In this document: positions 9,398-17,403 of the stretch, piece after piece | How positions within the stretch are numbered: position 1 is the first letter of the stretch | Layout: each line of letters begins with the position of its first letter | From: Pseudomonas umsongensis | GTDB lineage: Bacteria > Pseudomonadota > Gammaproteobacteria > Pseudomonadales > Pseudomonadaceae | Direction: 5' to 3' | Assembly (NCBI RefSeq): GCF_002236105.1 | Contig: NZ_NIWU01000001.1 | Span: 558,001 to 622,000 of the forward strand | Length of the DNA: 64,000 nt | Position numbers and translations under genes: made by a program | Notes under the pieces: generated by a model | What the model saw: the letters and a program-made list of their open reading frames with translations, nothing else | What the model was told of the DNA's origin: nothing | Databases searched by the model: none

Positions 9398-9759
9398 GCA
9401 ATAGGCTAGAAACCTTTAGAGTACTTTACGGAAAGGATTTGTCAGAAGGGGCGGGTGGAGTCGCGATAAAGCGGCATCCACCACCCCTACGAAATCGCAC
9501 GAGCGAAAACACCATATCTGTCCTGCCAGGTTATTTACCTGGACTCGCAAAGCCAAGTACGGTGATCACTGGATTTTGAGTGAACGGGGTGTTGTCAGCG
9601 TAAGCGTCCGGCGAAGTCATCTATTTTTATGCCGGCTGTGCAGCGATATATGTTCGGCGACGATCATGAACTTGTTCCAGGCCGCCCGGCACAGTCATTG
9701 AATTTATCCGGATACGGTGAGTCATTGGCGTTAGACGAACCTGCATGGAGAATCTAAAG
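9398..9759. other. Intergenic region, no gene seen
   Basis: About 360 bp without a supported open frame. An imperfect inverted repeat (AGGGGCGGGTGG against CCACCACCCCT, near 9447-9487) follows the exchanger gene and could form a hairpin, but no T-run follows it. The right part leads into the glutaredoxin-MauE remnant. Confidence 0.35.
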
Positions 9760-10057
9760 ATGACCGCCCCCCAACAAACGCGCCAAGCTCTACCGCATGG
9801 TCATGCCCGAACACGTATGTCCTTTTCGGGCTTAAGTCCCGTGACCTGCTCAAGCGCGAGGGTTATAACGTCGATGACCATTGGCTGCGCACATGCGAAC
9901 AAACCGATGATTTCAAGCGTGGGGTAGGCGTGGACACCCCCCCGAAGTCACTCAATACCGCCCGATGTTTACGGTATTTGCCGTGGCCCTGTTGATGGAA
10001 CTGGCCAGTGTGTATGCCGCCTTCGGCACGCTGTTTAGCGGGCGGGTAATCGAATGA
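9760..10057 (+). pseudogene. Remnant of glutaredoxin-MauE/DoxX-type redox membrane protein
   Basis: Frame pieces spell a known fusion family. RAKLYRMVMPEHVCPF begins in one frame. After a one-base shift near 9824 it continues as GLKSRDLLKREGYNVDDHWL, with a glutaredoxin-like single Cys. After a further shift and an internal deletion near 9940 it resumes as the membrane segment YRPMFTVFAVALLMELASVY, ending at 10057. Intact members have the glutaredoxin domain followed by four helices, and most of those are gone. It cannot make a functional protein. The family is inferred from memory of pseudomonad proteins of this type. Confidence 0.7.
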
Positions 10058-10092
10058 TTCCCAGCCATGAGCATGACCCTGTTAAGTATGAC

Positions 10093-10638
10093 TCAGGGCG
10101 TGCACCCATATCTTTTGACATAAGTGGCGACCGACTTGCGAATCTCCACCCTTGCGTCATCTGCGCTCCCCCAACGCCCCATCTTCAGCCATTTGCCTGG
10201 TTCCAGCGCCTTGGAGTATTCGAAGTAATGCTGGATCTGGGCGATCAACAGTACAGGAAAGTCTTCCCATTCCTTCACGTTAGCGTACATAGGGCTGAGC
10301 TTCTCGTGAGGTACCGCGACGATGATGGCTCCGGTGCCAGTTCTACCTGTAGTGTAGATCACGCCTACTGGCCGGCTGCGAATTACAACACCAGGCGATA
10401 CTGGGTAAGGGCAAATCACCAGTACGTCGAGAAGGTCGCCATCATCACTCAGCGTATTTGGAATAAATCCGTAGTAGGCCGGATAGAGCGGCGATGTACT
10501 GATGAAGTGGTCGACGAAAATCTGCCCACTTAATTTGTCCACCTCGTAATTAACTGGAGAATGGTTTGCGGGAATGTCGACAACTGTAAAAAAATCATCG
10601 GGAATCTCGTTGCCTGCTCTAATATCCTCATAACTCAT
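10093..10638 (-). CDS. Family I inorganic pyrophosphatase homologue with degenerate active site
   Basis: The 181-residue protein aligns without gaps to E. coli PPase (offset +1) over the active-site region. The fold-defining blocks are kept: IPANHSPVNYEVDK, YPAYYGFIPNTLSDDGD, PVGVI and GKWLKMGRW. The Mg-binding Asp66, Asp68 and Asp71 and Glu32, Tyr56, Lys143 and Lys149 remain. Seven active-site positions differ: Glu20 to Asp, Lys29 to Asn, Arg43 to His, Asp97 to Gly, Asp102 to Gly, Lys104 to Ile and Tyr141 to Ser (E. coli numbering). Catalysis is therefore doubtful; a regulatory or binding role is possible. The frame is intact. The start at 10638 follows TGAGGTG and gives the normal N-terminus. 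The DUF6388-like gene ends 16 bp upstream, so the two are likely one operon. Confidence 0.85.
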   Translation of the reverse strand: MSYEDIRAGNEIPDDFFTVVDIPANHSPVNYEVDKLSGQIFVDHFISTSPLYPAYYGFIPNTLSDDGDLLDVLVICPYPVSPGVVIRSRPVGVIYTTGRTGTGAIIVAVPHEKLSPMYANVKEWEDFPVLLIAQIQHYFEYSKALEPGKWLKMGRWGSADDARVEIRKSVATYVKRYGCTP

Positions 10639-10654
10639 TTTGCACCTCAATGAT

Positions 10655-10960
10655 TTAATAAGGTCGCCCGTTAATTCCATTCAGCTTGCAATACTCCTCC
10701 CATTCCATTTCTACCATTTCTGCCACCTCTCGATGAAATTCTATGGTCATGCATTTCAGCTCTTCGGGTGACTCTGAAATCAGGGTAAGAGTTAATTCCC
10801 ACACCTCGATCCCCAGACGCGTGGCCTCTTCTTCGAAGGCTGACTCGATGCACTGTTGTTTTTCATCCTCACTCAGTCCCTTAACGGCGTCATTAAGTGC
10901 TGAATCGCCCTTGAAGAACTTCGACAGTGCTAGATCTCTTCGCAAGTCATCGGAGTTCAT
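10655..10960 (-). CDS. Small acidic protein, probably DUF6388 family
   Basis: A 101-residue, mostly helical, acidic protein. Its C-terminal half (WELTLTLISESPEELKCMTI, EVAEMVEMEWEEYCKLN) resembles the DUF6388 family common in pseudomonads, for which no function is known. The ATG at 10960 was chosen because GGAG lies eight bases upstream; a GTG 39 bp earlier is open but has no clear ribosome-binding site. It sits directly upstream of the degenerate pyrophosphatase and is probably co-transcribed, so the two may act together. The family assignment is from memory and moderately sure. Confidence 0.65.
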   Translation of the reverse strand: MNSDDLRRDLALSKFFKGDSALNDAVKGLSEDEKQQCIESAFEEEATRLGIEVWELTLTLISESPEELKCMTIEFHREVAEMVEMEWEEYCKLNGINGRPY

Positions 10961-11026
10961 CGGATGCTCCAGCTTCGTGAGTCGCCCGAGGATTTCCACC
11001 TCGATGCGAGGTAGCGTCGGCCCCGG

Positions 11027-12232
11027 TCATGCAATCGCAGGTTCATCAAACCAACCGAGGACTGTTCTATAAAAAAATAGATGCATTGAGTCCCACCAAC
11101 GTATCCACCAAACACCTGGTTCACCGTCTTCCAATGCTATCAATGGCAGGCTCCCAAGTTTCTGCTCAGCATCGTACAAATCCAGTTTTCCAACGATGGT
11201 GCCAGCAGAAATAGGCGCTTCGAGTGGGCCGTCAATCTTCAGCCGTGTCTCTACTTCACGGTTTTCATTCTTGGGCAAGGTGAGGGTCAGATCGTCCAGC
11301 AATCCCACGGCGATCAATCGTTCTTTGCCTTTCCAGAGCGCAGACCACGTGAGTATCTCCCCTGCTTTTTTGTAGGTTTGGGTATCAAAGAAGCGAAAGC
11401 CATAACCCATGAGTTTTTCCGTCTCTGCCGTGCGTTTATGTGCGCTGCTAGCGCCAAAAATCACACTGATCAAGCGTCGCCCGGCTCGGTGCGACGAAGC
11501 CACCATGCAATAACCGGCGGCCTCGGTATGGCCAGTTTTCAATCCGTCAAAGCTTGCATCGCGCCATAAAAGTAGATTGCGATTGGCTTGCCGAATACCG
11601 TTCCAGGAAAAGTGTTTCTTGGAGTAAAGGGCGTAGGAGTTAGCCCCTTGGCTGATGATTGCGCGGGCCAACAAAGCCATATCGCGAGCAGATGAATAAT
11701 GCTCTGGATCAGGCAGCCCGGTGGAGTTCATAAAGTGTGTGTTACCCATGCCTAATACGGATGCGGTGGAATTCATCATCCCGACGAAGGCTGCTTCGCT
11801 TCCGGCTACATGTTCGGCGAGTGCAACGCTTGCGTCATTGCCAGAGTCGATGATCACACCGCTCAGCAAGTCGTGAACTGAAACCGAACTGCCCGGGTCA
11901 AGAAACATTCGTGAACCACCCGTACGCCAGGCATTTTCGCTAACGGTGCTGCTGTCATCAGCCTTCAGGTTCCCGGCCTTGATTTCACCTGTGGTGACAT
12001 ACGCGGTCATCATTTTTGTCAGGCTTGCGGGGGGTAATCGCATTTCGCTGTTGTGACTGGTAATCACGCTACCCGTAGCCGCGTCGATCAGTATCCAGGC
12101 TTTAGCCCCGAGCTTTGGAGGGGCTGGGATCATTGTCCCAGGTGAGTGGGTTTCAGCCAGCGCAGGGTTAGCCAAAACTACAGGCATTAGGCAGAACATG
12201 GTTAACACAAGCAGGGACAGCAGGTATTTCAC
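11027..12232 (-). CDS. D-alanyl-D-alanine carboxypeptidase (PBP5/6, DacA/DacC type)
   Basis: A signal peptide (about 1-27) is followed by the S11 peptidase domain with all three active-site motifs: Ser70-Leu-Thr-Lys73, Ser130-Gly-Asn132 and KTG near residue 233. A PBP5 C-terminal beta domain follows from about 280 to 370. The end (WWIRWWDSMHLFFYRTVLGW) is a likely amphipathic membrane anchor, as in DacA. The enzyme trims the terminal D-Ala of peptidoglycan pentapeptides in the periplasm. The GTG at 12232 gives the cleanest signal peptide; a TTG at 12268 is also open. It follows the histidine kinase gene on the same strand, 115 bp away, and may belong to that system's output. Confidence 0.88.
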   Translation of the reverse strand: MKYLLSLLVLTMFCLMPVVLANPALAETHSPGTMIPAPPKLGAKAWILIDAATGSVITSHNSEMRLPPASLTKMMTAYVTTGEIKAGNLKADDSSTVSENAWRTGGSRMFLDPGSSVSVHDLLSGVIIDSGNDASVALAEHVAGSEAAFVGMMNSTASVLGMGNTHFMNSTGLPDPEHYSSARDMALLARAIISQGANSYALYSKKHFSWNGIRQANRNLLLWRDASFDGLKTGHTEAAGYCMVASSHRAGRRLISVIFGASSAHKRTAETEKLMGYGFRFFDTQTYKKAGEILTWSALWKGKERLIAVGLLDDLTLTLPKNENREVETRLKIDGPLEAPISAGTIVGKLDLYDAEQKLGSLPLIALEDGEPGVWWIRWWDSMHLFFYRTVLGWFDEPAIA

Positions 12233-12347
12233 AAGGAAGACGCCTTGGATCAGCAGAATGTGCTGCAAAGCTAGCTCTCAGGGCTGGGGGCCTCAAATTA
12301 AGTTGGATTAAGTTAAATTTAATGTGCAGATGTCGATGAATCCGCAA

Positions 12348-13733
12348 TCAACTGGAAATTGTCGGGCAGATAATCAAGACACGGGTACCGCTATGCATGG
12401 CGGTAGGCTGAATATCCAGCGTGTAGCCATGTAATTTTACGATGGCCGCGACCAGGGATAACCCGAGGCCATGGCCGGGTTGCATTCTGCTGGCGTCCCC
12501 TCGATAGAGCCTGCGAATGACGTGGGTGCGGTCTGTCTCGGGTATGCCAGTCCCATCGTCAGCGACTTCAATGACGACCGCTGAATCCTTGATACTACCC
12601 CGCAATTTTATGTGGCCTCCCTCTGGAGTAAATTTGATGGCGTTATCGAGCAAGTTGACCAAGGCTTCAAACATCAACGAAGAGTCGCCATACAACTGAG
12701 GCAGGTCATTGGTAATTTCCAGGGATAGCGTCTGGGAGCGATCGAGCGCCAAAGGCTCATAGAATTCATACGCTTGCTGTAACAGCGCCATGATTTGGAA
12801 TGGTGCAAAAGCCGAGCGGCGACGAATGTCGTCGAGTTCAGCAACCCGAAGCAACCCTTGAAATCGAACCATGATCGATTCGCTTTCCTCAAGGGCTTGA
12901 TTCAATGTTTGCTCGTGATCACTGTCCATAGGCAGTTGCTGGAGCTGATAGAGTCTTGCACGCAGCCGTGTGAGTGGCGTACGCAGATCGTGGGCGACAC
13001 CATCACAGACGCTTTTGACCTCATGCATCAGTTGCTCGATATGATCAAGCATCGTATTCACTGCGCTTGCCAGCATATCCAATTCATCGCGGCGGGTGGA
13101 TAAGGGTAAGCGCTCCGACAAGTTGCCTGAAACGATACTCTCGGTACAAAGTTGTAGGCGTTTGACACGGCGTAGCGGCAGACGCCTCAACAAATACCAA
13201 CCAATCAATCCGGGGATGAGTGTTAACGAAAATCCCCACAGTAGTGCCTGCTCGATAATCCCGCCAACGGCTAAAATCGAGCCGCCGTCACGCGCCAGGA
13301 TAAGAATATGCCCGTCGGGGCGACGTGCTAACAGGGCATAACTGCTTCTGGTTTCCTTGTCAGGCAACGCAATGCTCAGTCCGCGCTCAAGATAATGAAC
13401 CTTGCCATCATCGGGCAAACTGGAGCGCAATTTGAGCAGGTCTCCAGCAATGTGTGTGCCGTCGGAAGTGAACAATCCATACGCATCGATTCCGGGCGTT
13501 GAATAGGCTTCACTGGCAGCCAGTTCTTTCACCAGTTTTTTGTCATCGATTTTTTGATAGTAGTGGGCACGCTGCAATAATGTCCGCTCTGCGACGGTTC
13601 CCAGGTAGTGGGAGATTTCCCAGTACAACACCCCGGTGAAAAGAGCGCTCCAAACCACAAAAAATACGGCGTAGAACCCGATCAATCGACTACCGGATGA
13701 GCGCCATTCCTCAGTCTTTGGTAGCAAGGACAT
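12348..13733 (-). CDS. Two-component sensor histidine kinase
   Basis: The 461-residue inner-membrane kinase has a first helix at about 16-38, a periplasmic sensor to about 155, and a second helix at about 160-183. HAMP, the phospho-acceptor His248 (in VAHDLRTPLTRL), the N box NLLDNAIKF near 355, DDGTGIPE, and GHGLGLSLV near 430 follow. The start at 13733 lies inside the end of the regulator gene (23-bp overlap), which suggests translational coupling. The periplasmic domain gives no hint of the signal. The C-terminal catalytic core is complete. Candidate outputs are the adjacent carboxypeptidase gene and the divergent 24-residue membrane peptide. Confidence 0.9.
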   Translation of the reverse strand: MSLLPKTEEWRSSGSRLIGFYAVFFVVWSALFTGVLYWEISHYLGTVAERTLLQRAHYYQKIDDKKLVKELAASEAYSTPGIDAYGLFTSDGTHIAGDLLKLRSSLPDDGKVHYLERGLSIALPDKETRSSYALLARRPDGHILILARDGGSILAVGGIIEQALLWGFSLTLIPGLIGWYLLRRLPLRRVKRLQLCTESIVSGNLSERLPLSTRRDELDMLASAVNTMLDHIEQLMHEVKSVCDGVAHDLRTPLTRLRARLYQLQQLPMDSDHEQTLNQALEESESIMVRFQGLLRVAELDDIRRRSAFAPFQIMALLQQAYEFYEPLALDRSQTLSLEITNDLPQLYGDSSLMFEALVNLLDNAIKFTPEGGHIKLRGSIKDSAVVIEVADDGTGIPETDRTHVIRRLYRGDASRMQPGHGLGLSLVAAIVKLHGYTLDIQPTAMHSGTRVLIICPTISS

Positions 13734-14391
13734 AGCCGGCACCGCGTATCGTATGAATGACGGGAGTACCTTCATCGCCTTCAAGCTTTTTGCGCAGACG
13801 ACCAATGTGAACATCGATGATGTTCGTCCCAGGGTCGAAGTGATAACCCCAGACCTCTTCAAACAGCATGGTTCGGGTGACCAACTGACCGGCATTGCGC
13901 ATCAGGTAATTTAGCAGCTTGAACTCGGTCGGTAGTAGCAGGATGTGTTCGTCATTGCGAGTCAGTTTGTGCTCAACCAGATCCAGTCGCAGGTTTCCGC
14001 AGCTAAGTTGCGGATGGCTTGTGCCTGCACTGGTGCGTCGAAGCAACGCGTCAAGACGTGCAACCATCTCGATAGCAGAAAAGGGTTTTGTCAGATAGTC
14101 ATCGCCGCCAGCCCGCAGGCCCTGAACGCGCTCATCGACGTCTGAAAGTGCGCTGATCATCAGGACCGGTGTTTGAATCCCTAGACTACGCAACGTACTG
14201 ACAATGGTCAGGCCATCAAAATCGGGAAGCATACGATCCAGGGTAATGGCGTCGTAACCTCCTGCAATCGCCAGTGCCAGCCCGTCGCGCCCAGTTGCAG
14301 CCCATTTCGAACTGAAACCGTGGCGTTGGAGTTCCGCGATGATGACTTCCGCCGTTACCTTGTCGTCCTCTATAACCAGTGCGCAACTCAT
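13711..14391 (-). CDS. OmpR/PhoB-family response regulator
   Basis: The receiver domain (1-120) has the acidic pair Asp9-Asp10, the phospho-acceptor Asp52 in LDRMLPDFDG and Lys102 in LTKPFS. A winged-helix DNA-binding domain follows (LSCGNLRLDLVEHKLTRN... ending GAGYVLATKD). GGAGG sits six bases before the ATG. The gene overlaps its kinase partner. A direct repeat CTTAAC-N4-CTTAAC lies about 100 bp away in the divergent intergenic region and fits the binding site of a PmrA-type regulator, so autoregulation or control of the plus-strand peptide is likely. Closest relationship is to PmrA/QseB/CopR-like regulators; I cannot name it more closely. Confidence 0.9.
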   Translation of the reverse strand: MSCALVIEDDKVTAEVIIAELQRHGFSSKWAATGRDGLALAIAGGYDAITLDRMLPDFDGLTIVSTLRSLGIQTPVLMISALSDVDERVQGLRAGGDDYLTKPFSAIEMVARLDALLRRTSAGTSHPQLSCGNLRLDLVEHKLTRNDEHILLLPTEFKLLNYLMRNAGQLVTRTMLFEEVWGYHFDPGTNIIDVHIGRLRKKLEGDEGTPVIHTIRGAGYVLATKD

Positions 14392-14493
14392 ACCATCCTC
14401 CGATTCAGCCTGCCTCTAAGGCTTGCGACTCAATGCCGAGAGCCTAGGGAGGTCTACCTTAGTGACCAGCGTTGCGGTCGAAGATTAAATTTT

Positions 14494-14538
14494 CTTAACA
14501 CACCTTAACCTTGTTGCCTGCCAAAGCACGGATATATT
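14494..14538 (+). promoter_or_regulatory. PmrA-like tandem box with -10 element
   Basis: CTTAAC at 14494-14499 and 14504-14509 form a direct repeat with a 10-bp period. This is the usual site of OmpR-family dimers and matches the remembered PmrA pattern YTTAAK-N4-YTTAAK. A TATATT -10-like hexamer follows at 14533-14538, about one promoter spacer downstream. This orientation drives rightward transcription toward the 24-residue ORF at 14576. Confidence 0.5.
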
Positions 14539-14575
14539 CACGACAGATGTGCCCCACACCGGAAGGAGGGAAAGC

Positions 14576-14650
14576 ATGACCCCTTATTTGGCGTTCTTTT
14601 TGTTGGCCTTTGGTTTGGTGTGTACCTACGCAAGTCGGGTCACTGCGTGA
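14576..14650 (+). CDS. 24-residue single-pass membrane peptide
   Basis: The peptide MTPYLAFFLLAFGLVCTYAS (then RVTA) is one hydrophobic helix. It is preceded by an excellent ribosome-binding site, GGAAGGAGGG, six bases before the ATG. The gene diverges from the two-component regulator and sits about 65 bp after a PmrA-like direct repeat and a -10-like element. Small membrane peptides placed like this often modulate a sensor kinase or membrane enzyme; that role is inference. The very strong translation signal is the main reason to believe it is expressed. Confidence 0.55.
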   Translation: MTPYLAFFLLAFGLVCTYASRVTA

Positions 14651-14774
14651 AACAATCGGTGTGACTGATGTGGAGCTGGGGCTATCAACGAGTCTCTTGC
14701 AACCAATGAATTCTTACCGATGTCAATTGTGTATGGATGCAAATCAATGCTCGGTTTCCGCCGTTGGAGCCCCT

Positions 14775-14978
14775 ATGACTCGGCAAGAAGAGTTTTTAGC
14801 AAAAGCGTTGGAAATACACCATGAGTACGAACAGGCGACAGCTGTCATCCTCGACATGATGAGTAAAAACATGGCCCGGGGCCCTGAGTGGGACGCTGCT
14901 GTCGCCAGGCAGCTCGCAACGCTTGACACTTGGATGGAGTTGCCGAGAGGTTATGGAGACTTCCGGGCTGACCACTGA
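14775..14978 (+). CDS. Small hypothetical protein, helical
   Basis: A 67-residue acidic, helical protein beginning MTRQEEFLAKALEIHHEYEQ, with GGAG seven bases before the ATG. An open frame extends upstream to 14610, but the upstream part does not look coding. I do not recognise the family. It lies 125 bp after the 24-residue membrane peptide on the same strand and may share its transcript. Confidence 0.5.
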   Translation: MTRQEEFLAKALEIHHEYEQATAVILDMMSKNMARGPEWDAAVARQLATLDTWMELPRGYGDFRADH

Positions 14979-15046
14979 TCGCCCACATTTTGCATAGGCC
15001 AGATCATGGGCGTTCACACACAGGTGTGGAGTTCTCGGGTGAGTGG

Positions 15047-15415
15047 TCACACGGTTTCAGCGTCTCGTGTGATATACGCCTCGTTCACCTTATTCCATAG
15101 AGAATTGTAATTCTCCTGCGTGAGGTATTTTGCTACACGCCAGGCTGTCGAATCGTCCGCGCGATAGGATTTAGTGGCTTTCACGACCGGTCGGTAGTGC
15201 CAACTACCGTTTTCCAACCGGACGTTTTCAGGAACTTCCATTCCCGCAACATTGCCCTGGATACTGGCTCCCTCCATTACCAGTCCTTGCTTAGTGACGC
15301 GGTAGTCCTCCTCCCAACGGACCTTCTCGATGGTGTGGTTCCACGCCAATGTGAACTTCGAAATGGGTAACTGGGCCCAGACGACACCGGCCAGGCCCAG
15401 GCACAATCCAATCAT
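15047..15415 (-). CDS. DUF1850 protein, relic of a TRAP-TAXI operon
   Basis: The first 75 residues match DUF1850, a small exported protein nearly always encoded next to TAXI-type TRAP transporters (LPISKFTLAWNHTIEKVRWE, then EGASIQGNVAGMEVPENVRL and WHYRP). The tail after about residue 76 (ATKSYRADDSTAWRVAKYLT and on) does not look like the usual DUF1850 end, which suggests a fusion or replacement. Its ATG overlaps the stop of the TRAP permease remnant (ATGA), preserving the old operon layout. Because both transporter partners are destroyed, it is probably non-functional although the frame is open. Confidence 0.6.
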   Translation of the reverse strand: MIGLCLGLAGVVWAQLPISKFTLAWNHTIEKVRWEEDYRVTKQGLVMEGASIQGNVAGMEVPENVRLENGSWHYRPVVKATKSYRADDSTAWRVAKYLTQENYNSLWNKVNEAYITRDAETV

Positions 15416-16103
15416 GCGTTAGCCGTACCGATCTGCTTCGACCGCCCCAGGTGTTGAAGGACTACCAGCAGCCCAAGTGCGAAGCCAACTTCATCGGTCA
15501 GCGGCAAAGCAACTATCAACAGCGCACCTGCGCCAACACTCAAGAAGCGTTCCCATAGCGCCATCTTCTGCTGCAAGTAACCCGTTGACGCCATTCTCCA
15601 CAGACCGACCGCCAACGTGGTCTTGATCAGCATGTAGGCAGTCATCCATAGACTGTCACCTTGCAACATGAGCGCCGGGTTTTAGACGGCCATGAACGGA
15701 GTGATGAATCCAGCGAGCGCAACACGGACTGCCCATAGGCTGATCTTGAATCCGGTCTCCTTCGCAATCGGTGCAGCGGCAAAGCAGGCGAGGGCCACCG
15801 GTGGCGTCAGGTCGGCGAGGATGCCGAAATAGAACACGAACATGTGTGACACGATCAGGGTACACCCAGTTCCATTCCCAGCTGGAAGAATCCAGTGCAA
15901 AGAATGCCCAGGGCGATCCAGAATGCACAGCGCAGCCCAAAACCATGCACTCTGAGAATGATCGCCGAGCCAAGAATCCCGATCGCCGTCAGTGCCAGCC
16001 CGACCCCGCCGGCAAAAGCCGCCCGGTAACCAAAGCGCTTCATCAGCGGGATCGTGAATTGTCCTGTCGTCACGACGTTGGCAATCCCCGACCCAGTAAT
16101 GGG
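15412..16103 (-). pseudogene. TRAP transporter fused permease (4TM/12TM) remnant
   Basis: At least three pieces of a large TRAP permease remain. The first, near 16000-16100, reads TGSGIANVVTTGQFTIPLMK and on to AFAGGV. A second membrane piece covers 15855-15990 (ALTAIGILGSAIILR). A C-terminal piece follows a frame change near 15850 (HMFVFYFGILADLTPPVALA). An in-frame TAA at 15682-15684 falls where relatives have Tyr (FMAV-stop-NPAL), and then the C-terminus continues to 15412. Intact proteins have over 600 residues, so most of the gene is missing. It served import of organic acids or similar solutes with a TAXI binding protein. Confidence 0.7.
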
Positions 16104-16312
16104 GCGCCCGGGTGCATTGCTATCGGCAGGTTTTTGGCTGCATTTTCCAGCTTGATGTCCTTGGCCGCCGAATGAGAGTTGCCCAGTCGGGTCAGGTTTT
16201 CGAACAACAGCTTGGTCATTTCATAAGCCACTTCATCGGACAAGTCGGCACGCGTTACCAGAATATTAGTGATCGCCACCGTCGGTACCGCTTCAGGTTG
16301 CCCACCCGTTTT
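16104..16312 (-). pseudogene. TAXI-family TRAP substrate-binding protein, C-terminal remnant
   Basis: About 70 codons match the end of TAXI binding proteins: VAITNILVTRADLSDEVAYE, then LFENLTRLGNSHSAAKDIKL and LPIAMHPGA. The N-terminal three quarters are missing, and right after HPGA the reading switches into the middle of the TRAP permease, so a deletion fused the two genes. At its other end it abuts, head to head, a 5'-truncated CLC gene. Confidence 0.7.
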
Positions 16313-16315
16313 TTG

Positions 16316-17403
16316 TAGGCTCCCATGGCAGCGGCATTCCCCAAGTGATCGCTGCTACGCGCCAGGCGCATCAAGGCAAACGCGTCGACAAACTGGTGTC
16401 GCTGCATATTGCCTTTGCCAAGATAGGCCTCGGTACGCTGGCGCTGACGGGTGACTTTTCCGCTGGACGTGAAGAGCCGCCAGTGCAAGTCGCCGCCTCG
16501 ATCATGCATTTTTTCCACCGTTATCTGCCTAATGCGCGAATCATCCGCAGCGAAGATCTCATTCTGGCTGGAGGGGCGGCAGGTATCGCAGCAGCCTTCA
16601 ATACACCGCTAGCCGTTGTAGCCTTTGCCGTCGAGGAGTTGGGGCGCAAGCTGGAGACTCGCACTAGCGGGGTTTTGCTTAGCACGATCATTCTGTCGGG
16701 GATGGTCGCCATCGCCTTGCAGGGTAACTACAATTATTTCGGTCACTTCGATATTCACGAAATCGGTCTGGATATCATCGTCCCGGTCGTGGTGACCGGC
16801 ATTGGTTGCGGGTTGCTGGGCGGATTGTTCAGCCGGATGCTGCTGTGGCCTCAACGTCATCATCGATTCGTCCTCTGGGAATGGCGGCGCGTGCATCCCG
16901 TCTGGTTTGCCGGCGCTTGTGGGATGATAGTGGCGATTCTGGGTTGGTTGAGTGGCGGCATGTCATTTGGCAGTGGCTACGGGATCACGTCGCAGATCAT
17001 CGTGTCCGATGTCGGCCTGCCGTGGCGCGCGCCGATCACCCGTTTTCTTGCGACGGTAGTGACATACTTCTCCGGTATTCCGGGCGACATTTTTGCCCCG
17101 TCCCTGGCCGTTGGCGCCGCGGTAGGTGAGAACGTCGCGGACTTCTTTGGTTTGGCGGCGCAGCCGATTATTGCGCTGTGCATGGTCGGTTTTCTCACCG
17201 CTGTAACACAGTCTCCGATCACTTCCGCGATCATTGTGATGGAGATGATCGACAGCCATGGGATGGTCATCAGTCTCTTGGCAGTGGCATTGATTGCCAA
17301 AGCAGTCAGTGCGCGGATGGGGCCCGAGTTGTACCAGCAACTGGCTCGCGGCTTTCTGCAATCACCGGATAATGACTCCGCAACACGAAAATCAAATCGA
17401 TAG
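16316..17403 (+). pseudogene. CLC-family chloride channel/antiporter, 5'-truncated
   Basis: The frame from about 16316 starts at the second conserved CLC motif (GSGIPQVIAA) and runs to the normal C-terminus near 17403. About 100 N-terminal residues, including the first chloride-binding motif, are lost. The third motif, normally GREGP, reads GREEP followed by PVQVAA, changing two pore residues. The later EELGR-like stretch and GIPGDIFAPSLAVGA motif are kept. The remaining 352-residue frame (from a GTG at 16345) has no plausible start. It probably derives from an EriC/ClcB-type protein of about 450 residues. Confidence 0.8.

Noticed and set aside
16345..17403. Intact 352-residue CLC channel gene
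   Set aside because: Homology continues upstream of the GTG at 16345 to about 16316, the N-terminal helices are missing and the GREGP motif is changed, so it is a remnant.
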